64,000 nt of DNA from Cololabis saira (lineage: Eukaryota; Chordata; Actinopteri; Beloniformes; Belonidae). Of the stretch, positions 31,250 to 60,600 are shown one piece after another. A model generated the notes under the pieces. It saw only the letters and a program-made list of their open reading frames with translations. It was not told the origin of the DNA and did no database searches. The stretch lies in assembly GCF_033807715.1 (NCBI RefSeq), contig NC_084587.1, forward strand, positions 27,903,017-27,967,016. The letters run 5' to 3'. Every line of letters starts with the position of its first letter. The stretch's first letter is position 1. The translations under genes were made by a program, and so were the position numbers.

Positions 31250-32475
31250 AGGGGACCTATTATGAAAAACAAGTTTTTTCTTGTTTTAACATATATAAAG
31301 TGGTCTGCCCTCCCCCTGCCAGCACAGGGGAGACAAAATACCATGAATTTCTGCAAGCTCTCTGACCCCTGCCGGACAGAGTCCCCCAGTGTCACGTGGT
31401 TTTTTTTTGAGCCGATTAAAATCTGCTCCCGTCGTTACGTAACGACGGGAGCAGATTTCCATAGGTTCAGCCTCCGCTGCTGAAACCACGCCCACTACCA
31501 GCTCTCTACGCCGGCTGGAGCGGTCCTTCCTTCAGCCAGTCGGACGCGGCGCCGCGGCGGAGCGGATCCGGGTTAAATCATCCAGGTTCCCGGGTGGTTT
31601 GGGAGCTGGGTCCTCGGGGGTCCGTCCCAGGTCGGACCAGCTTCACCCTCCGAGATTTTCAGCCAAATCAGTCGGTTTGATCCCCGGTAACGGGCGATGC
31701 GCACAGGATGCGCTCCGGAGGTGATCTGTGCGCCCGCCGTGGGGTTGCAGCGCCAGCGCCCAACATCCGCCGGGCAGATCCGGCTGAAATTCCGCTGGTC
31801 GGTCCCCGGGAGTCCCTGCTACCATTCCAGGCGGGTTCCTGCGGTCCCGGCCGGTCGGAACCGGTCAGATTCCCTGGTTAAAGCCGCGGTGATGCGCACT
31901 GCTCCAGATTACTTCCTGGTTCCCAAAGCGGGATCCGTCCGACTAAATTGTCCAGGTTCCCAGCCGCTTTGGGAGCAGGGATTTCTGGGGTACGTCCCAG
32001 GCTGGACCAGCTTCACCCTCCGAGATTTACAGCGAAATCTGTCGGTTTGATCCCCGGTAACGGGCGATGCGCCCCGGAGCCACGCCGGGCAGCATCCGCC
32101 GGGCAGATCCGGCTGAAATAGTGCATAAATGTTATTTATATACAACTCATATTTTATTTTTTTAACAATAAAGTTGCCATTTGTGAAAATTCAGTGTTGT
32201 GACTTATTTACAGGCTCGGGCTGCTCTGGCGGAGCGAGGTTTATTCTCCTCCCCTGCTACACGTCATTCAGGGAGCCAATCAGCACAGAGCCTCATTATC
32301 ATACCCCCCCCTTCCCTTAGAATGGAGCACAGAAAAAGAGGTTACAAGCGGTAAAACTAGTGACAGGGCCCACAGGCTCGATTTCTGATTTATGTAGAAA
32401 AAACAAGCTTTAGATTTTTTTTAAGACATTCAAGGCCTGTTTAAAATATACATTAAATGCCATAATAGGTCTCCT
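31250..32475. mobile_element. TTAA-flanked DNA transposon, non-autonomous (Kolobok- or piggyBac-like)
   Basis: 1226 bp. Left end AGGGGACCTATTATG, right end (reversed) AGGAGACCTATTATG. Both sides carry TTAA (31246-31249 and 32476-32479), the target of piggyBac and Kolobok superfamilies. No transposase is visible. The GC-rich centre contains a diverged internal duplication: about 31560-31780 and 31930-32120 share CCAGCTTCACCCTCCGAGAT, CGGTTTGATCCCCGGTAACG and CATCCGCCGGGCAGATCCGG. A 40-nt perfect palindrome is at 31419-31458. The 117-residue ORF inside is a product of the duplication. Confidence 0.8.
31419..31458. repeat. 40-nt perfect palindrome centred on TTACGTAA
   Basis: Two 20-nt halves are exact reverse complements without a loop (AAATCTGCTCCCGTCGTTAC and its complement). 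The centre TTACGTAA is the consensus site of PAR-bZIP and NFIL3 (D-box) factors. Confidence 0.97.
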
Positions 32476-32709
32476 TTAAAGGAATGATCTATATTTTGGG
32501 AGTTAGTAGCAAACAAATTATACTGTTTTCCAAAAGATCACTATGTGTAATGTGATAACTAGCACAGCTGCATGTTACAGATGTGGACATATTTCATATT
32601 TGGTACCAAAGGAAAACCTGCAATGGTTAATTAAATGATCTGTAAATGGCATAAATAATAAATAAGAATTTAGTCAGATCTGACTCATGAATATCAAAGA
32701 TTGCTTTTA

Positions 32710-33430
32710 AAATGTGGTTCAACAGAATCATCTGCTAGCAGTGACAGCTTCCAATTTCATTCAGAAGTTTAGAGTCTCCAGGACTGGAGCCAACCTTCCC
32801 AGATGTAGACACAATAGGAAAAGTAGTGACCGTTTCAAAACATGGAAAATTCAAACATTAACCACAGAGCAGGACAACTTCCAAAGATATTCAAGGTGAA
32901 GGTGCATTAGTGTCAGATTACTTCATCTGTCACTGTCAGAACTAAAGTGGACGGCAGAGGAGGACCACACTGTTGAAAGTGATTGGTAAAAAGAGAACAG
33001 CAGGCATTTGTCAAAATACATATTGACAAGACCCAAAGCTTCTGTGAGATGTCCTTTGAACAGATGAGACAAAACTGGAGAATACAAGACTATCAAGGCA
33101 CTCTGGAGCAAAATGAGCCACCAAGTGTTAGAAAGATTGGTCTCAATTGCAGATCATGGGTCCTCCAACAGAACAGTGACCCAAAACAAACAACTAAAAA
33201 CAGCCCAGAATGACTAAGAACAAAACACTGGACTGTTCTGAAGTGGCCTTCTGTGAACCCTTCTGTGATATAAACCCTATTGCACATCTGTAGAAAAAGC
33301 TGAGACATCCCGTCTGGAGAAGAAAACATTCAAATCTGAGACAGCTGGAGGAGTTTGCTTATGAGGAGTGGACCAAAACATCTGTCTACATTGCAGTATG
33401 TGCAGTGAAATTGTCCCATCATTAATGTCC
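32710..33430 (+). pseudogene. Tc1-like transposase relic
   Basis: The plus strand reads, across frames, FVKIHIDKTQSFCEMSFEQM, RKIGLNCRSWVLQQNSDPKQ, TTKNSPE and, near the end, QLEEFAYEEWTKTSVY. These match the Tc1 transposase order: catalytic-domain text, the WVLQQDNDPKH motif with the second Asp, and the final EEW block. The N-terminal paired-type domain is blurred (about 32740-32890). Several stops and frame changes make it dead. Confidence 0.8.
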
Positions 33431-35570
33431 AGGTACATTGTTTTTTCTTTTTGAACCACAATTCAAAAGCATTGCCTGATTTTTATTACTCAGTTTTCTT
33501 TAAAGTATTATTATTAATTACTTTAATCAGTTTCAAGTTATATCATTGGCCATTGTAATGTTTTCTTTCTTTAATGGAAGAGTACCAAAAAACCCACACC
33601 TGTCGCTGACTCAATAACAGCTTTTTCACTGGAACACCAAAAATAAATTCTATTTCTCATTTATTTTCTAAGCCATACAAAGCCAGACTGCCGTTTCTCT
33701 ACTTTACCAACAGAGCAAATAACCACCTGCACATAAACATTGTCACTTGTTGAAAAATCCAGACAGCTCTGCTGTTCTTCTCTGCTCCAAAGAGCTTATT
33801 GATCATTTTCAGCTCATTGCTTTCTATTTCTCAGCCCATAAATTTTTGATACTTTTGTTCACTGTCAGTGCTCACATTCTTCAGAGAAATTAAAACAAGA
33901 AAGAAAAGTCAACTCTTTCTTGGCCGAGGGCCAGTCTAAATCCCACAGAGAAAAGCTGAGCAGGAGTTCAACATAAAAAAAAAATGTGTCAGTCACATAA
34001 CAAGTTGAGCATTAGTTTCAAGAGTGAAAATAACATCCATCACAACAGTCTAGTGACAATATGAATATTTCTCTCCTAACTCCCCTGAATATTGGATTAT
34101 CACCCAAACTAAAGGGGGGAATTTACAGAAGACTTCTGAGGCTGAGCTTAGCCCCATTTGGCTAAACAGGAAGCCAGTGTGACGGCAGACTATATGCATC
34201 AGACTACAGTCACACTACACATTACAGTGTGACTGTAGTCTGATGCATAACAAAGCTATATTACTTTAACCCAGTCAGAGCATCACAATAATTCATCCTT
34301 GACAATGTGAATTCAAGACAAACATCTTATTATAGCCTTTGTTTGATTGCTGTAATTGTAATTTTCAGACTATGTCCTTGTTTTGTTTATGAAAGGCAAT
34401 GGACTGGTGCTGCAGACTCGCACCTGTTCTCTCTGGAGGCTTGCATCTGAAAAGACTGAAGAAGTCAATTAAAAAGACTGTTGAAAGGTTACAGCTCACA
34501 ATAAAATGTTCAGAACACAATTTGAAAAAAAGCAAACTAGATATTGCAGGACTGCCTGTGAAGAGAGTTTTTATTTTGCCTCAAGGTCGTTTCATTTATG
34601 GGCCAAATTAAATGTTAAATGTTTAAATTTTTGCCTGAAATCATAATAGAAAAAGAGCAACTAGACAAATAAGTAGATGATATTTTGTACCTATTTTCAA
34701 AGCAGTGCCCTATTCTCAAGGCACTTAGGGGCAATATAATCACAGTCACCATAGCAACAGAGTGGCCATTTGTGATGTTACCACAGTAGGGTCCTCATGT
34801 AGTTGTGCTCCTTTATCATCCGCCATCTCTTTCTATTGATCCAATAGTTAGTTACTCTTCTCATTTAAAAGATTGCACATAGTGCACATAATAGAGACTG
34901 GGTTAGTGTTTTTGCCAACAGCATCTAACAGTTGTAAAATGCCCACTTTGATCAAGGAACATCCATATTATGTTCTACAGAGACTCATTACTGCAACCGC
35001 TGGTAGTGTACACAATCAGTACTGTCACTTTTATTTCGTACTGTTGAAAAAGTCAAGATATTTGCTGCGATCGCTTTTAAACTAATGTAAGTACACATTC
35101 ATGACTCACAAGAAAAGTACAAGACAGCAGGAGAAGAAATATTTGATTCCATAATTTGTCCATGAGTCAGTCATTCTCAATGTCCTGATGTTGGGAGGGA
35201 AGAGGTGCTGCCCTAAAGGCTGAAGTCAGGAAAGAGTTATGTACAATATTTGGAATGACACAGATAGCTAAGTTAAAATGATAACGTGATTTTCTGCAGC
35301 TTTGTCCAGCAAGTTATGCATCAATGACTATGTGTGGGTAGTTTGCTTTGTGAAATATTTAAACCTGACATCCTTATGCAACCTTATTTCCTCTGCGGAA
35401 GGAGTGTACGAGTCTGCTTTTGGTGGATGGACGTCATTCTCATAACTGTGAAATTGTTGATAAAAGAAGAAGTGGAAACTTAGATCAGAATTTGGAGAGA
35501 TAAAAAAATGTATAACTTTGTCAATATGCTGGAAAAAAACAGACATGATTCTTTCTTTTTTTTTCTTTAC
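33431..35570. other. intergenic, no gene seen
   Basis: AT-rich with short ORFs. One strong hairpin at 34193-34249; nothing else structured. Confidence 0.4.
34193..34249. repeat. perfect 24-bp hairpin with 9-nt loop
   Basis: Arms 34193-34216 and 34226-34249 are exact reverse complements (ATGCATCAGACTACAGTCAC...), with the loop ACACATTAC. It is isolated from any recognised transposon end. Confidence 0.95.
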
Positions 35571-35571
35571 A

Positions 35572-36025
35572 TTTTTTTTAACCCCATTTTTATCACCCAG
35601 TGCTCCTACCTAAGTCAGTCCTTGGCATTGCTCTCCCCTCTACCAACCTCAGGAGCTCAGGTCTCCTCCTTAACTTGAGAGTGAACCAGCCGCTTCTTTT
35701 CACCTGACATGGTTGGGCTTCTCCGGCCGGACGTAGCGCATGGAAGGATCACGTTATTCCGGCCAGATCCCCCCTACCCAATCTGGTGGCCAGAGGGGGC
35801 ATGTATAGCCCAGGACTGCTGCATGGTTTTGTGAGGGTAGCTCACATTAGCTACCCAAGGGAACACGGGGAGAACATGCAAACTCCACACAGAAAGGCCC
35901 TTTCACCAACCCACACCCCCAGGATGTGGGTGCTGAAGTCGTGGGGGAATTTAACACGCACTCAGCACCCACAGCGTCCCCGGCGAGAATTGAACCCACG
36001 TCCTCCAGCTGCGCCACCGTGCCCC
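35572..36025 (-). mobile_element. tRNA-derived SINE, nearly full length
   Basis: On the minus strand it starts GGCACGGTGGCGCAGCTGGA (A-box-like) and continues with GTGGGTTCAATTCTC (B-box-like), the internal Pol III promoter inherited from a tRNA. Then follow GGGCCTTTCTGTGTGGAGTT, TGCATGTTCTCCCCGTGTTC and an A-rich end near 35572. These blocks are typical of fish SINEs. It abuts the LINE that starts about 36030. The 5'-truncated copy at 25940-26190 is in the opposite orientation. Confidence 0.85.
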
Positions 36026-36029
36026 ATGT

Positions 36030-37530
36030 GATGACTCTTTCAATCCAGGAGAGGGACGTCAACAAACTCTTCAGGAGACAGAACCCCCGGAAAGCTGCTG
36101 GACCTGAGTCTGTCTCACCAGCCAGCTTGAAGCACTGCGCTGATCTGTTCCAGCCTGCTTCAAGACCTCTACCCTGTTCCCAAACAGACCACAGAACTTA
36201 ACGACTTCAGACCCGTCGCCCCTACCTCTGTGTTTATGAAGTCCTTTGAGCGCCTTGTTCTCTCACACCTGAAGGACATCACCGTCCCCCTCCTGGACCC
36301 TCTGCAGTTATCCTACAGAGCCAACAGATCTGTAGATGATGCAGTTAACCTGGCCCTTCATTTAATCCTCCAGCACCTGGACTCCACAGGAACCTAGGCC
36401 AGGATCCTGTTTGTGGATTTCAGCTCTGCCTTCAACACCATCATCCCGGCTCTGCTCCAGGACAAGCTCTCCCAGCTAAGTGTGCCCTGTCTGACAGAAA
36501 GCAGCGCGTGAAGCTGGGGAAACATGTTTCTGACTCCCTGACCATCAGCTACGGATCCCCCCCAAGGCTGCGTTCTTTCTCCTCTGCTCTTCTCCTTGTA
36601 CACCAAAAGATGCACCTCCAGTCATCAGTCTGTCAAACTTTTGAAGTTTGCGGACGACACCACACTGATTGGACTCATCTCTGATGGTGATGAGTCGACT
36701 CGCCTACAGGTGGGAGGTCGACCAGCTGGTGAACTGGTGCGGCCAAATAACCAAAATAACCTAGAGCTCAGCGCTCTAAAGACAGTGGAGACGGTTGTGG
36801 ATTTCAGGAAGAACCCAGCCTCACCTGCCTCCATCACCCTCCGTGGCTCCACAATTGACACTGTGGAGTCTTACCGCTTCCTGGGATCCATCATCTCCCG
36901 GGACCTCAAGTGGGAGCTGAACATCTGCTCCCTCACCAAGAAAGCCCAGCAGAGGATTTAATTCCTGCAGCAGCTGAAGAAATTCAACCTGCCAAAGACA
37001 ATGATGGTGCACTTCTACACAGCCATCATTGAGTCCATCCTCACATCCTCCATCACCATCTGGTACACTGCTGCTACGGCCAAAGACAAGAGCAGGCTGC
37101 AGCGTGTTATTCGGTCTGCTCAGAAGGTGATCAGCTGCAATCTGCTGTCACTCCAGGACCTGTACGACTCCAGGACTCTGAAGCGTGCAGTAAAGATTCT
37201 GTCCGACCGCTCCGACCCCAGTCACAAACTCTTTGAGACTCTCCCCTCTGGCAGGAGGCTGCGGGCCACCAGGACCAAAACCTCACACCACAAGAACCGT
37301 TTTTTCCCAACTGCCACTAGACCAGGCCCGCAAACCACCCTGACACTCTCCCTCTTACTCACACCCTACCTCTGTCATGACACTTCACCTGCACTCTATG
37401 AGTTACATTAATGCTCAGCTTGCACTTTGGAAACTTGCACTGTGATCACCAACTACGTCAAAACAAATTCCTTTTATGTCCAGTAACGTACTTGGCAATA
37501 AAGCTTTTTCTGATTCTGATTCTGAAACAA
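36030..37530 (+). pseudogene. LINE ORF2 reverse transcriptase pseudogene with 3' tail
   Basis: The plus strand reads DVNKLFRRQNPRKAAGPESV, LNDFRPVAPTSVFMKSFERL, VLSHLKD, LDPLQLSYRANRSVDDAV, ILFVDFSSAFNTIIPALLQD, a deletion, then KLLKFADDTTLIGLISDG (the FADD catalytic box), DTVESYRFLGSIISRDLKWE, then MMVHFYTAIIESILTSSIT and LQRVIRSAQKVI to YELH. This is most of a LINE reverse transcriptase plus its C-terminal domain, with stops at about 36397 and 36958 and frame changes. It ends with GGCAATAAAGC and GATTCTGATTCTG units, the usual tail of this family. 5' truncated. Confidence 0.93.
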
Positions 37531-39006
37531 TTTGAGTCTGTTGATGTCTGTTCTATACTCATCAATGTATTTTTTTTTTTTTTTCAATTACCTTACCGCC
37601 AGGTAATGCCATTGCTGCCCAGTCCAAACCATGGGAGTGTCTGGACTAAATAAAATCTTCTTTGTTATGAAGTGAAGTTAAGATTTTCCATTGCAACAGT
37701 TGTGTGTGCTTTTCAGAGGTTACTCCATGGTATCTATTGCAATTTTTTCTATATGCGTTGACATCATCATCCCACAAGGCTTATACGCCTCTGCTGAGAT
37801 GATGACCTTGCTCACCTTTAAACAAACCTTTTAACCAAATCCAGTGTGTCCAGGATGGACAGGCTACAAAAGGTTTTAGATTGTCAGAGACCACACTGCT
37901 GCATACGGACTAACCAAATGCAGAACTCCAGCTCATACTCCTATTCAGCTGTGCAGAGTTCCCGGGTGCAGCTTTCAGCTCCCCTGTAACAATAATGGAT
38001 AATTTTAACACAAACTGGGTCATGTGGAGGACATGAAGCATCACCGCAGCAAGAAAAAGCTTCAGCCAGGATTTGAATCAAGATCTTCAAACTCTGAGAA
38101 AAAGCCAAGAGGCATTCAAAACATTCAACATTCTCAAAGCAAATGAACTTGGGGAACAAACAGAAAGTGCAGAAATGCAACGCAACTGTTGGAGATTACG
38201 TGAATCCCCAAGGAATAAATGAACCTCCAGTTAACTTGAATAGAAACATACGTAAAAATAAAATTCCCCATCAGTCCCAAGTATCAACCTGCCACCTCTT
38301 TGTACACCACGGTGGACATTTCTTTTATTAAATGAAAGGAAAACTGTGGGGGATTATTCTGGAAACTTTAAGAGAGTGTTCTTTTGTTAAGTGCATGTGT
38401 GTGTTTTAGTGCCGCAAATGTTGTATTATGCTTTCTAGTTAGAGAGTCTAGGCTCCTGTCAATTAAAGAATAAAGTGGGCTTGCAGTTCTGATTCTTCTG
38501 GCATTAATATGCTCAAATATTTCCCTCACACACTCTTTCCTCCCACTGGCGCTGTGTCCGCCCCACAGCAACTGTCACAGCCGTATCAGTCACAACATTT
38601 AAGACATGCTTTTTTAAAGATGAGCCTTTGGCAGTCAACTGTGGGCACAAAGCTTTGTCAGTAGGTCTGCATGACTCCTTTAATAACCTCCTCCTTTACT
38701 TTTGAATTCTGGAAGGGAAACTCCTCAAAAGGCATGTATTTTATTCCTCTAAAACGTCTTGTTCCTTTCAAATGGAGATGGACAATAAAGCTGCTGAGCT
38801 GATTCAGGCTGCATGCCTGGCAAGTACAGAGTGTGGTCATTCTAGCAAAAAACTGCATTTATATGTGGTGCGAATGTATTATGTTGGCTTTAGAAAGAAA
38901 GATAATGTTGTCAACTCTGATGCACAGCGTGTATGTACGCAAACACAATCTTCGTAATTCGGTAACAGAGACGACAGAGAAGTCATACAAAAGTTTGACA
39001 GTAAAC
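37531..39006. other. intergenic / downstream of olfm2, no gene seen
   Basis: Short ORFs only; no domain recognised. A T tract lies near 37570-37584. Confidence 0.4.
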
Positions 39007-39012
39007 TTTATT
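39007..39012 (-). terminator. candidate olfm2 polyadenylation signal
   Basis: Reading the minus strand, AATAAA occurs about 490 nt after the olfm2 stop. It is the first canonical hexamer I found downstream, and GT-rich sequence follows it within about 100 nt in gene sense. Position and motif fit a poly(A) site, but there is no transcript evidence. Confidence 0.4.
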
Positions 39013-39502
39013 GAACGAACAATCATGCTGACTAAACATGTCCACAATCACATCACAAACCCCATGATTTCTCTGTCAGTGCCATCGTCAAAGTTTGACT
39101 TCTGCGGTAAGGTCAGATACATTTCAGAGTCAGAATTTTTGTTTTCAACTTTTCCACCTCAGCTTCAAAAGTCACATCTTGACACATGTGTGGAATGAAA
39201 CGCAACAGAATAAAGATGAGCTCAAAACGTCGGATTTTCAGTCTATTTGCCTCGTTTGTGTGATGTAAACTCTTTTCTACGACCTTTTGACTGGTGTTTG
39301 ACAACCATGTGTTGTATCTCATTTGCTCAACAAGCTTTTGCAGGCTGGAAGTCGTTCAAATTCAAACATAGAAAGTACTAATTATTCTGCTGACTAGAAT
39401 GGCCATCTTTGTTTGTGTGTGTGCGGGAGCGAGAGTGTGTATGTTTGTGTTATAAGCAGTATCCTTAAAAGATTATATTTTTACCACCTGCTTTCAGTCA
39501 TT

Positions 39503-57663
<18,161 letters not shown>

Positions 57664-60600
57664 CTGCGGGTGCATAAAAGATGTGAAGTAAAATAAGATA
57701 GAGACAAGGTCAGCACCAATGTGATTAAATCTGTAAGGCTGTCTGCAGTGTTCTTCCTTTATATTTCATTTGTAGCAATTTATTCGTCTGGTCATGGTGC
57801 CCTCTGAGAGTAACAGTCCTCCCAGCATGTCTTACTGGGATGGAAATCCCAGTGCAGATTCAAAGCCTTTCTCATTCAGCTAATTATGCTTCCTGCCATC
57901 CTCTTTCCTCCATCCTGCCCCTCTGTGATTGGAAATTGATTGAGCAAGGAGAGATGCAGAGCTTTGAGTAAGACGCTACAGGTGTATCTGCTTCATGTGT
58001 GAGTGTCCTTGTGTTTTACTTTTCTTTTTATACGCTGGAAAGCCAAATAGTTCCCTGTGTATATGGTTACTTGTCATCCTAATTATAGAATTAAATCTGA
58101 ATTATTGATACATTTTAATACATGATTCCATTAGAATTAAATTATCAATTATATTTAAGTCAATAATAGTATTCATTTCATACTGCCAATTCAATCATCC
58201 CATCACTGTGAAATTAAACAACCCCAATGTGCAAAAATTGTACAGGTACCATAACATTATTCATAATCATTATGATGAGCTGTGTTATAGTGTAAACCTC
58301 AAATCAGAGGGGAAGTACAAATGAATAAAGAAATAAAGAAATAAAAGAAAAACTGCAGTGTGATACTTCCCATGACATGGCATGGATTTCTCACTTACTT
58401 CATTTCCTCTGTTAATTTACAGACATTTTTACCTTTCAAGCCTGCTACATATTCCAAAGAAGCTGGGAAAGTAGATCTTGCAGGAAGAATGGAATAAAAT
58501 AGTAAAAGGTAAAATAAAGGTTTTAATATTTTGGATTTTCTTTTTGAAAGAGACTTGAGTTTGACATACAATATAATACAACAGCTGTTTCTGAATGTTC
58601 ATCTTTTATTCATTCAGATGTTCTCAATGTTTTTAGTTGCATTTTCCCTGTGTTAAATCACTTTTGGATTAGGAATGCAAATGTACATGTACAGGTGTTT
58701 ACATTGACAAGTTCTGTTAGAAAAAGATCAAATAAGGACAAGGCATCTGTGCCTCAGGGTCCACTGTGTTTGAAACTAAAACCTGAAAGGGTAACTGTAA
58801 TTTATATGGCTTAGATGGAGTTTGTTTTTTTTTTTTTTAATTTTTCTTTTTTTTTTATTATGTTAACTGGTTATTAGGCCCACGCTCTTGTTTCTGGCTG
58901 AAGACATGTTTGTTTTTCACACATTTGGCAGCTGATATGTTTTGAGTTACAATTATTGCTGGCTTCCTTTATTACACCTCTTAGCTCTCCGTTGGGATAA
59001 GCTGAGACAAGAGGAGCGGATGCATGTGAAGAAGGCAAAAGAACACATATGGAAAGCACCCCGAGAACATGCTACAGGGACCTCAGGCTCCATATGGCCT
59101 GGGAAGACTTCAATATCCCACAGGAAGAAATGGAAGATGTGCTGGAGGAGAGCATGTCAGGGCTCACATAAAGAACATCAAATGGATCAAATGGTTATGC
59201 ACGTCGCACTGGATAATTTACGAGTTAGCATCCAAGGAAACTTTCAACAGCTTAATGAAAATCAGTGCAAATGGATGATGTGTGTAGTTGTCTGTTGCAG
59301 TTGGAGGATAATGTTTATTTTCTTTTTTATCTCTGTGTAGACAGGTTTCTTGCTTAGGAATATTACTGGATGCTTGCACGTGCATGGGGCAATACTGCCA
59401 TTGGCAGTCAACAGATTGTAATTAACGGCTTTAATAAATGTGCATGTTTATTGCAAGTTGTTGACTCAGTAATGAAATAGCTCAATCATAAAAAGCTAAG
59501 TCATTGTCCAGAATCTTAATATGGACTTTTGAAAAATGTAAGATCACAACAGAATGATTTGTCTGGTGTTTAATACTTATTTTTTATGTTGTTTGTGTGT
59601 GTGTGCAAGGGAGAGGGGGGGCTGCTTTTTGAGAATATCAGCAGCTTCATGGTAATATTGCTTTTATTGAGCTCAATAGGGAAAACTGTTTACACCCCGT
59701 CACATTTTACCAAAATTATGGCCCCTCTAAGGATGTATTACGAGATGTGAGTGGCAGCTACTTTACTCTGAGACATAGCTGAACTGATTTCCGAGGGAGC
59801 AGTTGCATATTTTCATGTACAAATGTCACTAAATATCCCAAAGTTGATACAAGAGGAAACAATCTACATGCATCCTTAGAAGCCAATATTCATGTCCTCT
59901 GTGTTAAAGTCTTACAGCATGAGATTCAAATTTCATTTTATGACACAAAGTGTCTGCCGAGACCTTCAGTGCCTTTGGGACTCCCAGTCCACCCTTGTCT
60001 TCGCTTGGATGCACAATCTTTTTCTGCACTTGGCAAAAGGCTGTCATCCCCTCAAACTATTGAACAGTTGTCATCCATCTTTGTTGTTTGTTGGTACAGT
60101 TAACTGTGGTATGTTGCCATTCATGCTTAAGGGCTTGGCTCTGCAAAAGGAACCAGGATGAGAACAGCTTTCTACCCCCTGGTTGCTCACGTACCCCTAT
60201 AACAACATAGAAAACCCATCTATTATACTCAGTACTTCAGATTCAGAGTTTATAGGAAAATGAGTCAGATTAAAAGCTGTGTCAAGGCAAAGACAAAAGG
60301 TCATCAGATCCCCTGAAAATCTCTGCTTACGAACAGCACATTAGTTAAAGATGATTGTCAATAAGGCAAACATTTCATGACTTTCCCCGCCGTCAATAAA
60401 ACCACCTGAACGCTCCTCTAATTTCCCCACTACCAACTGTTTATATTATGAGAGTACACCTTCAAAGTAATCTAACTTAATTGTATTTACGTAACCTAAA
60501 TGGCTGGTATCAGCAACATTATTTGCATGCAATTTCAATTTGATCAAAAATTCTCTAAAATCCATCTTGATAAAATGCCGTAAATGCATAATTCATAAGA

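Noticed and set aside
31697..32050. 117-codon ORF
   Set aside because: Lies in the duplicated GC-rich core of a TTAA element; the opposite strand is open too and no family is recognised.
35990..36025. tRNA gene-like A and B boxes
   Set aside because: They belong to the head of a SINE; no complete cloverleaf is present.
37011..37411. 136-codon ORF that looks like a good gene
   Set aside because: It is the C-terminal part of the LINE reverse transcriptase at 36030-37530, not a host gene.
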